In this document: positions 27,900 to 37,111 of the stretch, in pieces
Layout of the letters: every line of letters starts with the position of its first letter
Position numbering within the stretch: the first letter of the stretch is position 1
Source of the DNA: CAJXUU01 sp963975265
GTDB taxonomy: Bacteria > Bacteroidota > Bacteroidia > Chitinophagales > Saprospiraceae
Direction of reading: 5' to 3'
Length of the DNA stretch: 45,947 nucleotides
Assembly: GCA_963975265.1 (NCBI GenBank)
Contig: CAXBGT010000016.1
Location: forward strand, 1-45,947
The notes under the pieces: model-generated
Databases searched by the model: none
Seen by the model: the letters and a program-made list of their open reading frames with translations, nothing else
What the model was told of the DNA's origin: nothing
Made by a program: the position numbers and the translations under genes

Positions 27900-28808
27900 T
27901 CAATTACTACCAGCAGCTGCAATACTCGCCAAGGCGTCGGATATTTTTGATGCAATTTCAGATTCTCCTTCAATATTAAAGCGATTCAGTAGAAACGCTG
28001 GATCATTATAAGATATCATAACTTGACCATTTCTTTCATAAATCAACATCTTTTGAGGTAGTTCAAGTCCTAATTTTTGATTTTTGATCATTAAAGGAGA
28101 GCCTAGGTCAGGGTTTCCAAAAATAATTAATTTTGAATTTGCCAATTCCATGTTTACTGAAGCGGCATTCATTTTATGGTTGAGTTCAGCTGTAACTTTT
28201 AGTTTGTCATTATTTGAAATGGCGGTTTTGATCGCTGTGTAAGTCTCTTCAAAGGCATTATTGCTAGTCGTTGAAATTATGCCCTCGTGTTTAGATATTT
28301 TTGAAGTCGTCTTCAAAGTAACTTTGCCATCTGACGATCCCACTATATTAGTTAGTGCAGTTCGGATCTTAGCTAGTAGAGTATCATTTACCAGTTTGTA
28401 TCTTCCTTTTAAATACGATGGATCATTGAACGATATATCTGTAGATCCATCTAGATTTTCAGTAACGAGTATTTTCTGAGGTAAATCCAGACCAGTCAAT
28501 ATGTTTTCTTGCATCAACGGTGTTCCTAGTGAAGGATTGCCAAACAGAACTACATGTGTATATGGAAGTGTCATTTCAACAGTAGAAGCGCTATTGATAT
28601 GATCTACTTCTGAGAGTATGCTTATAGCCTCGATTGATTCTAGGGTTGAGATTATGGCACTGTATACTTCACTCCCTGCTATTTCTGTGCTAGCCGTTGC
28701 TAGTCCATCGATTATGTTGTCACTTGAGTTACTATTATCTTCTCCACAAGTGATCAGCCCTATGGTAGTGATAAATAATAATGATGCGGTTCGAAAGAGC
28801 TTTTTCAT
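27900..28808 (-). CDS. lipoprotein with two DUF302 domains
   Basis: 302 residues. Lipoprotein signal with lipidated Cys21 (LITCGED). Two DUF302 copies follow: GNPSLGTPLM at 90-99 and GNPDLGSPLM at 231-240, each followed by LPQK (110-113 and 250-253) and a conserved DP block (SFNDPSYLKGRY, SYNDPAFLLNRF). DUF302 is a small alpha-beta domain of unknown biochemical role; here it is exported and duplicated. Probably anchored in the periplasm, or on the outer membrane. The gene is isolated; no promoter consensus is visible. Confidence 0.85.
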   Translation of the reverse strand: MKKLFRTASLLFITTIGLITCGEDNSNSSDNIIDGLATASTEIAGSEVYSAIISTLESIEAISILSEVDHINSASTVEMTLPYTHVVLFGNPSLGTPLMQENILTGLDLPQKILVTENLDGSTDISFNDPSYLKGRYKLVNDTLLAKIRTALTNIVGSSDGKVTLKTTSKISKHEGIISTTSNNAFEETYTAIKTAISNNDKLKVTAELNHKMNAASVNMELANSKLIIFGNPDLGSPLMIKNQKLGLELPQKMLIYERNGQVMISYNDPAFLLNRFNIEGESEIASKISDALASIAAAGSN

Positions 28809-29133
28809 GACTTTGCTGTTTGTACAATATCATAAGTTAGGAATTTATCGAATTGTTCGACTTTTAAAAGAATATAATGCGCTCTATGACAATTGAAACA
28901 ATTCGGGAACGATATGCAAAATGGGCGAGGCGAGCCCTTGAGGTTGGACAGAACTCACCTTAGCGAAACTAAATATTGTAATATCATTAAGAATGTCTCT
29001 CATAGAAATCCACAAGCTCATTTTTGTTTTCAGGATTGATCTTAATTACACTTGCATTTTTTTTCTGTTCAAAAACAAGACAAAAGATCGAGTAAATCTA
29101 AGTAATGGCTCAACAAAAAGAAGATCTGTGGTT
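28809..29133. other. intergenic, nothing firm
   Basis: About 325 bases without a convincing gene. On the minus strand a frame with VIKINPENKNELVDFYE-like residues is open, but it has no start codon; it may be a relic or chance. Confidence 0.35.
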
Positions 29134-30258
29134 TCAATCAACTCGTATAGGAGGATTTTCTAAAAAGGCCTGTAATGCTTCCTGCGGTTCATCTACCAAC
29201 CTGAGCATCTTGCTATAATCTTTCCCTTTTGCTAATTGTTGAATCGTTTTATACAGATTTGTATCCTCGGCATATCGCTTTTTACCCATAAATATCATAG
29301 GACTGACGTAATCGAAAGTTGTATAATGATTCTGTGCAGCATCCATAAATATCTCCTGGGTAGTACCTGCACTTCCTGGAGCAAATAATATCCCATGGAT
29401 AGCAATAGCCAATAATGTATCTTCTCGAATACTATTAGAAAAGTACTTAGCAATATGACTGGCGAATACATTACTTGGTTCGTGCCCATAAAACCATGTA
29501 GGAATGGCTAGAGAATCTTTTCCATTTGGATATTTATCAAGAACAACCATTGCCTTTTCATGGAAGCCTGCCAAAGTATAGGAGGGAGCTGAAGCCATGA
29601 TGTTGATCGCATCCAATAATTCTGATACAGAATGATTTCCCATATAGGCACCCAGATTCGCAGCCTCCATCGTCCCTGGTCCACCTCCAGATACAACAAG
29701 GTAGTCTTGTTGACTGAGGAGCTGGGCAGTCTGGGCAACTTTTGAGTAGTAATGATCAGTACGAAGTGTGCCGTGGCCACCCATGATCCCAATTGATTTT
29801 ATCTTATAGTTTCCAGATTTGTCAGGACTTAAGTAGTCTCTTAGCGCATTATCGATACTATGATCATGCATGCTTCGGTAAAGAGACTCCATCATCGACG
29901 GGGCATACTTTGTTTTTGAGAAATGCTCGTAGATCTCTAAGTCAGATGATTTACCTGAGTCTGTCTCTTTGTATAATTCCTGCCAAGTATAAAGATTAGA
30001 TCGATATGGTTTGAATGACAATCCTTTCGGCTCAGGAAATATCAAACCGCCATTTTGGATAATTTGAATTTGGTCATTTGCTGAAAGATTACATCCAAGA
30101 AAAACTGCATGGTTGATATCTAGTGTATTCCAATTGATTTCTAAGGATGTGAAATCAGTATTTTGAATCGTAGCATGATCGAGAAGATGCCCACTTTTTA
30201 AGAATTCTTGTTGTGAATGGATCTCTTTTACAGAGAATTGAGGATTAATTTTCTTCAT
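29134..30258 (-). CDS. LOG-family Rossmann protein with long N-terminal extension
   Basis: 374 residues from the ATG at 30258 (MKKINPQFSVKEIHSQQEF). The Rossmann/LOG core is in the second half: GIMGGHGTLR (about 157-165), SGGGPGTMEAAN (190-201) and APGSAGTTQE (293-302), the last being the family's PGGxGTxxE site with Ser for the second Gly. LOG-type enzymes hydrolyse nucleoside 5'-monophosphates, releasing cytokinin in plants and some bacteria; many bacterial ones have unknown substrates. The first ~150 residues are not part of the standard 190-residue LOG domain. The frame is open up to 30507, but a TATATTTG box lies at 30356-30363, which argues against the longer version. Confidence 0.78.
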   Translation of the reverse strand: MKKINPQFSVKEIHSQQEFLKSGHLLDHATIQNTDFTSLEINWNTLDINHAVFLGCNLSANDQIQIIQNGGLIFPEPKGLSFKPYRSNLYTWQELYKETDSGKSSDLEIYEHFSKTKYAPSMMESLYRSMHDHSIDNALRDYLSPDKSGNYKIKSIGIMGGHGTLRTDHYYSKVAQTAQLLSQQDYLVVSGGGPGTMEAANLGAYMGNHSVSELLDAINIMASAPSYTLAGFHEKAMVVLDKYPNGKDSLAIPTWFYGHEPSNVFASHIAKYFSNSIREDTLLAIAIHGILFAPGSAGTTQEIFMDAAQNHYTTFDYVSPMIFMGKKRYAEDTNLYKTIQQLAKGKDYSKMLRLVDEPQEALQAFLENPPIRVD

Positions 30259-30355
30259 TATTTTCTGAGCCTTAGTCGTATTAAAATTTTTAGATATAAC
30301 AATCACATAACGCAATGCACTGGATAACTGATTGTTGGTTGTTTTTATGAGGGTG

Positions 30356-30363
30356 CAAATATA
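30356..30363 (-). promoter_or_regulatory. -7 box of the LOG-family gene
   Basis: TATATTTG followed by C on the minus strand; predicted leader of about 90 bases before the ATG at 30258. It supports the short start. No TTG at 19 bases. Confidence 0.4.
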
Positions 30364-30756
30364 TATTAATCCTTGAATTATGTGCACCAGTTTTGGCACA
30401 GTTGGCTGAATAGTTGATATGTATACAGTGTTTAGCAAATGTAACGTGGCATCACCCAATGCCATATTTACGATAAACCTATCCCTTGAACTGGGGGCGC
30501 TGACCACTCAATCGTTTTATGTTGGCGTCCCTTTTTTTATTAGTGGAACTCTGCTTTGAAAAGTAGGGAAGCTGAGCAGTCAAAATATTACTTGAGCTAA
30601 CCGAATCGTAACGTCTTTGGCTATAGGGAAAACAGAAGAAAAGGTATATACATCGAGATCTGATGATTTTCCTGTAATGAAAATGTGACTGAGTCAAGTT
30701 CATTGAGATATTGTTGAGTTTACTACTTGAGTTTCAAAATATTACAAGAATCCCAG
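30364..30756. other. intergenic, nothing recognised
   Basis: Roughly 390 bases between the LOG promoter and the stop of the EEP lipoprotein gene. Open frames here have no family resemblance, promoter or RBS. Confidence 0.4.
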
Positions 30757-31569
30757 TTATTTCACTTTGTATTTCACCCAAATAGGGTAGTGGTCACTTA
30801 CCTTTTTATTCACAACTTTCCCTCTGCTTAAAATCTGCAAGTTTTTAGAAAAGATCATATCTAATTCAGGTGTGGCAAACGGTATTTTCTTTCTAATAGT
30901 ACTACCTAGACCTTTGGAAGAGTGGGCATGATTTGACTTTTGCATTTCTGTTGAAATAAAATTGCGATAGTCACTTGTGACCGCATTAAAATCTCCTCCA
31001 ACGATGCTTATAGTGAGACTATCTTGAGAGTCATCTAAGTATTTTCTCAATGCTTTGACTTGATCTTTTCTTTTTCTCGAAGGCATTACTACCGTGGCCA
31101 GCTGGGCAGACACAAGTTGGATTTCAACGCCATTATAGTTAATGGTAGCGGATGTAAATGATCGCAATCTATTATTGTGAGCTTGGCCATGGGGTAGTAT
31201 TATCTTCTTATATTGATTAATGCAATTTCTAGTAAGGATTCCATTACCAAAATCTTTAGACGAATTCTTGCTGCTATTGATTGGGAAGTAGATGTAGTTC
31301 ATTTTTAAGGCATCCGAAAGCCTTTTCATGCCTTCTCTATCCATTTCTTGGAGTAATATGACATCGGCAGTCGATAGATGCTCATCTCCTTTGAGTAAAT
31401 TAATAGCTAGATGTATATTCTTTGCCTCTTCGATATTATAACTTACCACAGTTAACATGTCTTCATTGGTTTCTGCAGGGACATCATGATCTAGACACAG
31501 ATATTGAGGGCCATCAATATCTGTATAATTATATGGATTGCGACAACTATTGAGGATCGTCATGATCAT
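30757..31569 (-). CDS. endonuclease/exonuclease/phosphatase-family lipoprotein
   Basis: 270 residues from the first ATG. The EEP fold is recognised by SYNIEEA (Asn45), LLQEMDREG (Glu75), GGDFNAV (Asp193, Asn195) and SDHYPIW (Asp259, His260). The usual catalytic His of the xTHL strand appears to be Gln156 (VSAQLATV). Family members cleave phosphodiesters in DNA, RNA or lipids. The frame continues upstream without an ATG as LKLLNSIILLI, which together with TILNSC would make a proper lipoprotein signal; the true start may be a TTA-type codon at 31602, or the start codon is mutated. It begins 18-50 bases after the cls stop, so it belongs to that operon. Confidence 0.75.
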   Translation of the reverse strand: MIMTILNSCRNPYNYTDIDGPQYLCLDHDVPAETNEDMLTVVSYNIEEAKNIHLAINLLKGDEHLSTADVILLQEMDREGMKRLSDALKMNYIYFPINSSKNSSKDFGNGILTRNCINQYKKIILPHGQAHNNRLRSFTSATINYNGVEIQLVSAQLATVVMPSRKRKDQVKALRKYLDDSQDSLTISIVGGDFNAVTSDYRNFISTEMQKSNHAHSSKGLGSTIRKKIPFATPELDMIFSKNLQILSRGKVVNKKVSDHYPIWVKYKVK

Positions 31570-31619
31570 AATGAGGAGTATTATACTATTGAGTAATTTT
31601 AAATAGAGTTAGTTATTTG

Positions 31620-33077
31620 TCATAATATTGGTGAGAACAATCGGGCAATGTTTTGCTTCATTTTCATCATCATTGATCTATCTTTCCATCTGTCCTTGTC
31701 AACTTTAGTAGCTTCATCTATATCTTTTTGAAATACAGTTTTCATTTCTTTGGCAAGATCTTCATCATAAACAATCGCATTAACCTCAAAGTTGAGATCG
31801 AAGCTTCTGACATCCATATTGGCCGTCCCAATTATAGTTATCTTCTCATCAATCACGAGAGATTTAGAATGTATAAATCCTTTTTCATACATGTAGATAC
31901 TAATTCCAGCTTCTAATAGCCGTTCATAATAAAACTCTGATGCCGCATCCACTATGTAAGAATCTCCTTTGCAAGGGACTAGGAGTTTTACCAGTATGCC
32001 ACTTCGTGCCGCTATACATAATCCATCCATAATTGCTTCATTCGGTACGAAATACGGAGTTGTGATTTGTATTTCAGATTTCGCAAGATTGATAGCTTGC
32101 AATATTGAATGCATGACTGAGGGGGTATCAGAATCTGGTCCACTGGCAGCTATTTGGACGTATTTATTATTTTCTGCAGTTTTTTTAATTTCAGGAAAGT
32201 ACTGAAGCGTAGGTGTTAATTGAAAATCGTCGCCTTTGCAGTGGTTATAGTCAGCGATGAATAGATATTGCAAATAGTGGACGGCTGAACCTTGAATCAA
32301 AAGGTGGCTATCCCTCCAAAATTGTTGCTCTTTGTTTTGGTCTTTGTTGACATAGTTATCTCCTACATTTATACCACCGACAAAAGCAGTGTGACCATCT
32401 ATAACTGTGATTTTTCTATGGTTACGGTAGTTAATTCGATTAGCTAATAACATATACTTTATGTCAAAAAATGGAATTACATCCACTCCTGCTTGTAATA
32501 AACTTGGAACCATTCTACTTTTGATTGATCGACTACCTAAATCATCAAAAATGAATCTCACCTCTATTCCTTCTTTGGCTTTTTGAATTAATATTTCTTC
32601 TATTTCTTGTCCCGTCTTATCATCCTCGTATATGTAATACTCCAGATGGATATGATTTTTGGCAGCCTTCATTGCATCTAGCAGCTCAGGGAATTTACTT
32701 TCTCCATTTACTAATAACTTTACTTTATTATCATTGGTAATTGGGCTTGCATTTTCATTATTTATTAAGTGGATAAGTTTTCGATGCTCAAATAGAGCCG
32801 TTTGTTCATTGTCTACGTCAATCTTTCTCTGATAACCTTGTTTATTTAGTTTATTTCGTAATTCTGCATTCGTCATTTTTTTGTTAGAGAAAATCTTGTG
32901 TTTTCTAAGATTGACACCAAACATAAAATATATAATTACCCCGAAAATGGGAATTGAGATTACTAACATGATCAAGGCGAGTGCTTTGGAAGTACTCTGA
33001 GTATCATAAATTATTCTGAGGACCACGGCACCTACAATGATTACATATACGACATTGAACACAAAGTAGTAACTCAT
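31620..33077 (-). CDS. cls: cardiolipin synthase (phospholipase D superfamily)
   Basis: 485 residues, close to the usual length. Two N-terminal transmembrane helices (about 4-25 and 33-53, PLDc_N) anchor it in the inner membrane. Two PLD catalytic motifs follow: H220-x-K222-x4-D227 (NHRKITVID) and H403-x-K405-x4-D410 (IHSKSLVID), each with the following Gly-rich strand (FVGGINVGD, IGTANMDVRS). It joins two phosphatidylglycerol molecules into cardiolipin with release of glycerol. It is preceded 37 bases upstream by a 40-aa membrane peptide gene and followed directly by an EEP-family lipoprotein gene. Confidence 0.93.
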   Translation of the reverse strand: MSYYFVFNVVYVIIVGAVVLRIIYDTQSTSKALALIMLVISIPIFGVIIYFMFGVNLRKHKIFSNKKMTNAELRNKLNKQGYQRKIDVDNEQTALFEHRKLIHLINNENASPITNDNKVKLLVNGESKFPELLDAMKAAKNHIHLEYYIYEDDKTGQEIEEILIQKAKEGIEVRFIFDDLGSRSIKSRMVPSLLQAGVDVIPFFDIKYMLLANRINYRNHRKITVIDGHTAFVGGINVGDNYVNKDQNKEQQFWRDSHLLIQGSAVHYLQYLFIADYNHCKGDDFQLTPTLQYFPEIKKTAENNKYVQIAASGPDSDTPSVMHSILQAINLAKSEIQITTPYFVPNEAIMDGLCIAARSGILVKLLVPCKGDSYIVDAASEFYYERLLEAGISIYMYEKGFIHSKSLVIDEKITIIGTANMDVRSFDLNFEVNAIVYDEDLAKEMKTVFQKDIDEATKVDKDRWKDRSMMMKMKQNIARLFSPIL

Positions 33078-33114
33078 AGCTAGTAGTATTTAATGAGTTA
33101 CAAATTGGGTGCTT

Positions 33115-33237
33115 TTATTGTTCGGTTTCGTACAATCCTAGATTACCCAAAGTTGATACCCATATGACTTTCAGTAAAGATAGAGGCATTAGTATAAAAA
33201 GAATGATTCCAATCGAAAAATAAATTTTCCAAGACAT
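33115..33237 (-). CDS. 40-aa single-pass membrane peptide upstream of cls
   Basis: A short ORF read by eye, ATG at 33237 to stop at 33115. It starts MSWKIYFSIGIILFILMPLS, i.e. one transmembrane helix (about residues 5-22), then a short amphipathic tail ending YETEQ. The stop is 37 bases before the cls ATG and both are on the same strand. A near-consensus box (GATATTTG, one mismatch to TAnnTTTG) lies about 28-35 bases upstream. No family recognised; it might assist or regulate Cls, but this is only inference from position. Confidence 0.55.
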   Translation of the reverse strand: MSWKIYFSIGIILFILMPLSLLKVIWVSTLGNLGLYETEQ

Positions 33238-33353
33238 GATTATTGATTTTTAATTATTAATACCACAAATATCATGGGATAACCTTAATGCTAGATGTTT
33301 ATAGAAATAATTGATAGTTACCAATAAGCGGAATTAGTAATGTTTAGATAACA

Positions 33354-33383
33354 TTGCTATTAAAGACAATATAGCTATCTTTG
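33354..33383 (+). promoter_or_regulatory. promoter of argS
   Basis: TTG (33354-33356), exactly 19 bases, then TATCTTTG (33376-33383): a complete Bacteroidota promoter. A second identical TATCTTTG at 33408-33415 lies closer to the ATG but lacks a -33 partner. Predicted leader about 50 bases. Confidence 0.88.
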
Positions 33384-33441
33384 CAGTCCGAAAAATTGAA
33401 TAATCAATATCTTTGCTAAAGAAATTTAGAATTTACAATCC

Positions 33442-35286
33442 ATGAAAGTTTTACAAGAAATACAGTCTTCAATAGTAAATGGCTTAGCCAGTATATATGA
33501 TCATTCTGAAAATGTAGAAGATATATTAATTAGCCAAACGAGGAAAGAGTTCCAGGGTGATTATACTGTTGTTGTATTTCCTTTTGTGAAAGCGCTTAGA
33601 AGTAATCCGATTGAACTAGGTAATAGACTAGGTGAATATGTTATTGAAAATCTTGCTTCAGTTGAGAGCTTCAATGTAGTTAAAGGATTTTTGAATTTCA
33701 CCTTAACACATGAATATTGGAAAGGTCAATTGACTGAAGTTGGTGGCCAAGAAGACTTCGGAGCACAGCCGAGAAACGGCAAAAAAGTATTGGTAGAGTT
33801 TTCTTCTCCTAATACAAATAAGCCACTGCACCTCGGACATATCAGAAATATTCTTCTAGGTTGGTCTTGTAGTCAGATTTTGGATGCAGCTGGATATGAT
33901 GTGATAAAAACTCAAATAATAAACGATCGTGGGATTGCAGTCTGCAAAAGTATGCTTTCATGGCAAAAGTTTGGAAATGGGGAAACACCTGAATCTACAA
34001 ATACAAAAGGTGATCATTTTGTAGGGAGGTACTATGTGCTTTTTGAGCAGAAGTTTAAAGCTGAATATGCAGGATGGCAAACATCAGAAAAAGGCCAAGA
34101 AGTATTAACAGAACTTAGAAAGGGAGAACAATCAGAGGAGGACTTCTTCGTGAAATATAAAAATACATATTTTAATGACTATTCTGTACTTGGAAATGAA
34201 GCTAAAGATATGCTCCTCAGTTGGGAAGCAAAAGACGAGCCCATACGAAATCTATGGATGATGATGAATTCATGGGTTTATGATGGATTCAATGAAACAT
34301 TTAAAAGAATTGGCGTTGATTTTGATAAACTCTATTACGAGTCTGATACTTATTTATTAGGAAAAAAGACTGTAGAAGAAGGATTGAAGAGAGAAGTATT
34401 CTACCGTCAAGAAGATGGATCGGTGTGGATCGACCTTGAAGACGCTGGAATGGACAAAAAGATAGTGCTCCGAAGTGATGGAACTGCTGTCTACATGACT
34501 CAAGACATAGGGACAGCTATGATTAGAAACGCTAATTTTGGCGTTGAGAAGATGGTATATGTTGTAGGTAATGAGCAAGATTACCACTTTAAAGTGCTGT
34601 TCGAAATTCTAAAAAGACTCGGAGAGCCTTATGCGGATGAGTTGCACCATCTTTCTTATGGAATGATAGAATTGCCAACTGGGAAAATGAAGTCTAGAGA
34701 AGGTACCGTTGTAGATGCAGATGACATTATGGTAGAAGTGATTAATGAAGCTAGATTAGGTTCCATAGATCGTGGTGAGATTGCAGAGATGGATAAAGAG
34801 GAGCAAGAGGATGTTCTCAGAAAGATAGGGCTAGCTGCGTTGAAATTTATGATTATCAAAATCCAGCCTAAAAAAGGTATGATTTTCGATCCTAAAGAAT
34901 CAGTGGATATGCAAGGTCAGACAGGACCTTATGTACAGTATGCATATGTGAGAATACAATCCGTCTTAAGGAAGTATAAAGACAATAACTTTGGCTCTTT
35001 CGATGGTTACAAAGAAATAAACGAATTCGAACTGGCATTACTTAAAGAGGTGGTAGAATTTCCGAATTTGGTTAAAACAGCAGCTGAAAATTATGACCCT
35101 TCATCGATTGCAAATTATTGTTACAACCTTGGAAAAATGTACCATAGGTTTTTTCATGAGGTGCGAATATTGACAGCGGAAACAGAAGAAGCAAAAGCAT
35201 TCAGATTACACCTCAGTAGTGTTGTTGCAAGAGTATTAGAAAAGGCAATGAATCTCTTAGGAATAGAGATGCCAGAAAAAATGTAA
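33442..35286 (+). CDS. argS: arginyl-tRNA synthetase
   Basis: 614 residues, class I synthetase that charges tRNA-Arg. Seen: the N-terminal Add-1 domain (residues 1-115), which contacts the tRNA D-loop; SSPNTNKPLHLGHIRN with the HIGH-type motif HLGH at 130-133; the GKMKSREG loop that replaces the classical KMSKS; and the C-terminal DALR anticodon domain with QGQTGPYVQYAYVRIQS, ending MNLLGIEMPEKM. The start fits a full promoter about 60 bases upstream. It is followed after 154 bases by glnS on the same strand; the gap has no convincing terminator. Confidence 0.98.
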   Translation: MKVLQEIQSSIVNGLASIYDHSENVEDILISQTRKEFQGDYTVVVFPFVKALRSNPIELGNRLGEYVIENLASVESFNVVKGFLNFTLTHEYWKGQLTEVGGQEDFGAQPRNGKKVLVEFSSPNTNKPLHLGHIRNILLGWSCSQILDAAGYDVIKTQIINDRGIAVCKSMLSWQKFGNGETPESTNTKGDHFVGRYYVLFEQKFKAEYAGWQTSEKGQEVLTELRKGEQSEEDFFVKYKNTYFNDYSVLGNEAKDMLLSWEAKDEPIRNLWMMMNSWVYDGFNETFKRIGVDFDKLYYESDTYLLGKKTVEEGLKREVFYRQEDGSVWIDLEDAGMDKKIVLRSDGTAVYMTQDIGTAMIRNANFGVEKMVYVVGNEQDYHFKVLFEILKRLGEPYADELHHLSYGMIELPTGKMKSREGTVVDADDIMVEVINEARLGSIDRGEIAEMDKEEQEDVLRKIGLAALKFMIIKIQPKKGMIFDPKESVDMQGQTGPYVQYAYVRIQSVLRKYKDNNFGSFDGYKEINEFELALLKEVVEFPNLVKTAAENYDPSSIANYCYNLGKMYHRFFHEVRILTAETEEAKAFRLHLSSVVARVLEKAMNLLGIEMPEKM

Positions 35287-35440
35287 TTTTTATAAGCAAA
35301 TTAATGGGTACTATTAATTATATCGGTGACTTGTTAAAATGTAACAAAAAAATTCATGGCTTTGTATATGTATTGGCCTTATGCAAAAAAAAAATGCATT
35401 ATTTTTAAATGAATCGAACTAGAGAAAAGCATAGCAATAA

Positions 35441-37111
35441 ATGGACAACATAGATAATAATAAGGAGTCTCTCAATTTTATAGAACAAATCATAACAGAT
35501 GACTTAAATAACGGAAAACACAAAGGTGCGGTCCTTACAAGATTCCCTCCTGAGCCAAATGGGTTTTTACATATTGGTCACGCGAAAGCAATTTGTGTCA
35601 ACTTTGAATTGGCTAAAAAATTTGGTGGTGCTTGTAATCTTAGGTTTGATGATACAAATCCATCTACAGAAGACAGCAAATATGTGGAGGCAATACAGGA
35701 TGATATCAAGTGGTTAGGCTATGACTGGAATGAAGAAGTGAAGTTTACTTCTGAGTATTTCGATCAATTGTATCTCTTTGCAGAGGATCTAATCAATAAA
35801 GGGCTCGCATATGTAGATCCCAGTTCTCCAGAAGAAATCGCAGAGCAAAAAGGAAAACCAAATGTTCCTGGTTCTGGAAATGAATATAGAAACAGAACTC
35901 CTGCAGAAAATTTATCTCTTTTCCGAGAAATGAGAGACGGAAAGCATCCCGATGGAGCTATGGTACTCAGAGCCAAAATCGACATGACCTCACCTAATAT
36001 GTTGTTACGAGATCCATTGATGTATCGTATCAAACATGCCCATCACTACCGCACAGGAGATAAATGGTGTATTTATCCCATGTATGATTTTGCACATGGA
36101 CAAAGTGATAGTATTGAGAATATTACTCATTCCTTATGTTCCTTAGAATTCATTCATCACAGACCTGTCTACAATTGGTTTATTGATAAACTAGGAATCT
36201 ATCCAAGTGGACAAACTGAGTTCTCTCGTATGAATGTGGAATACATGATTACAAGCAAACGTAAGATGCTTAGATTAATAGAACAGGGCATCGTTTCTGG
36301 TTGGGATGATCCCCGAATGCCTACACTCAGAGCTCTCAGTCGAAAAGGATACCCAGCTGAAGCGATCAGAATATTTTGCGACAAAGTGGGTATGACAAAA
36401 AGAGAAAATCTTATTGAATTTGATCTTTTAGAATCTTGCGTGAGAGATGTCCTTAATGAGAAGGCTAATCGCGCCTTAGTGGTGGAAGACCCAGTTAAAC
36501 TAATCATCACAAACTATGAAGGAGATGGAGAATTGTTACCAGCCAACAATAATGATGGTGATGAATCAGCGGGTGTAAGAGAAATACCATTTGGCAGAGA
36601 ACTATGGATCGAAAGACAAGATTTTATGGAGGATGCTCCTAAGAAATTCTATAGATTGAGCCCCGGTAGAGATGTGAGGTTGAAGCATGCATATATTGTA
36701 CATTGTACAGGCTTTAAAAATAACGAAGCTGGAGAACTAGAAGAGGTTTACTGTACATACTATAAAAATAGTAAGAGTGGCCATGACGTATCTGGGGTTA
36801 AGCCAAAAGGTACCTTACATTTTGTGCCGGTAGATGGTGGGATTCCATGTGAAGTTCGAAACTTAAGCCATTTATTTACGGATCCAGCACCGGATAGTCA
36901 CGAAGGAAAAGATTTTCTTGAGTTTGTAGATCCAGATTCAGTGCATGCAAGTGCTGCGATAATGGAACCGTCATTGGTTGGCGCAGAAGTTGGCAAGCAA
37001 TTCCAATTCTTGAGGAAAGGATATTATTGCGTTGATCCAGATTCTACACCTGATAAAATGGTATTTAATAAGACTGCAGGGCTGAAAGGAGCGTGGAAGC
37101 CAAAACAATGA
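35441..37111 (+). CDS. glnS: glutaminyl-tRNA synthetase
   Basis: 556 residues, very close to E. coli GlnRS. Seen: RFPPEPNGFLHIGHAKAI with HIGH at 44-47, FDDTNPSTED, the catalytic-core block IYPMYDFAHGQSDSIENITH, the KMSKS-equivalent TSKRKM at 271-276 (E. coli SKRKL), and the two beta-barrel anticodon domains in the last 220 residues. It charges tRNA-Gln directly, so this organism need not rely on the Glu-tRNA-Gln amidotransferase path for Gln. It may be co-transcribed with argS. Confidence 0.98.
   Translation: MDNIDNNKESLNFIEQIITDDLNNGKHKGAVLTRFPPEPNGFLHIGHAKAICVNFELAKKFGGACNLRFDDTNPSTEDSKYVEAIQDDIKWLGYDWNEEVKFTSEYFDQLYLFAEDLINKGLAYVDPSSPEEIAEQKGKPNVPGSGNEYRNRTPAENLSLFREMRDGKHPDGAMVLRAKIDMTSPNMLLRDPLMYRIKHAHHYRTGDKWCIYPMYDFAHGQSDSIENITHSLCSLEFIHHRPVYNWFIDKLGIYPSGQTEFSRMNVEYMITSKRKMLRLIEQGIVSGWDDPRMPTLRALSRKGYPAEAIRIFCDKVGMTKRENLIEFDLLESCVRDVLNEKANRALVVEDPVKLIITNYEGDGELLPANNNDGDESAGVREIPFGRELWIERQDFMEDAPKKFYRLSPGRDVRLKHAYIVHCTGFKNNEAGELEEVYCTYYKNSKSGHDVSGVKPKGTLHFVPVDGGIPCEVRNLSHLFTDPAPDSHEGKDFLEFVDPDSVHASAAIMEPSLVGAEVGKQFQFLRKGYYCVDPDSTPDKMVFNKTAGLKGAWKPKQ

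Noticed and set aside
29508..29792. 94-codon ORF inside the LOG gene
   Set aside because: Overlaps the conserved LOG motifs in another frame of the same strand.
30259..30507. Longer N-terminus of the LOG protein
   Set aside because: The extension has no domain character and contains the predicted -7 box.
30479..30703. 74-codon minus-strand ORF
   Set aside because: Low-complexity, basic composition, no promoter, RBS or family resemblance.
35381..35399. ATGCA...TGCAT around an A run between argS and glnS as a terminator
   Set aside because: Only five weak AT-rich pairs with a loop made wholly of A; too unstable to call.
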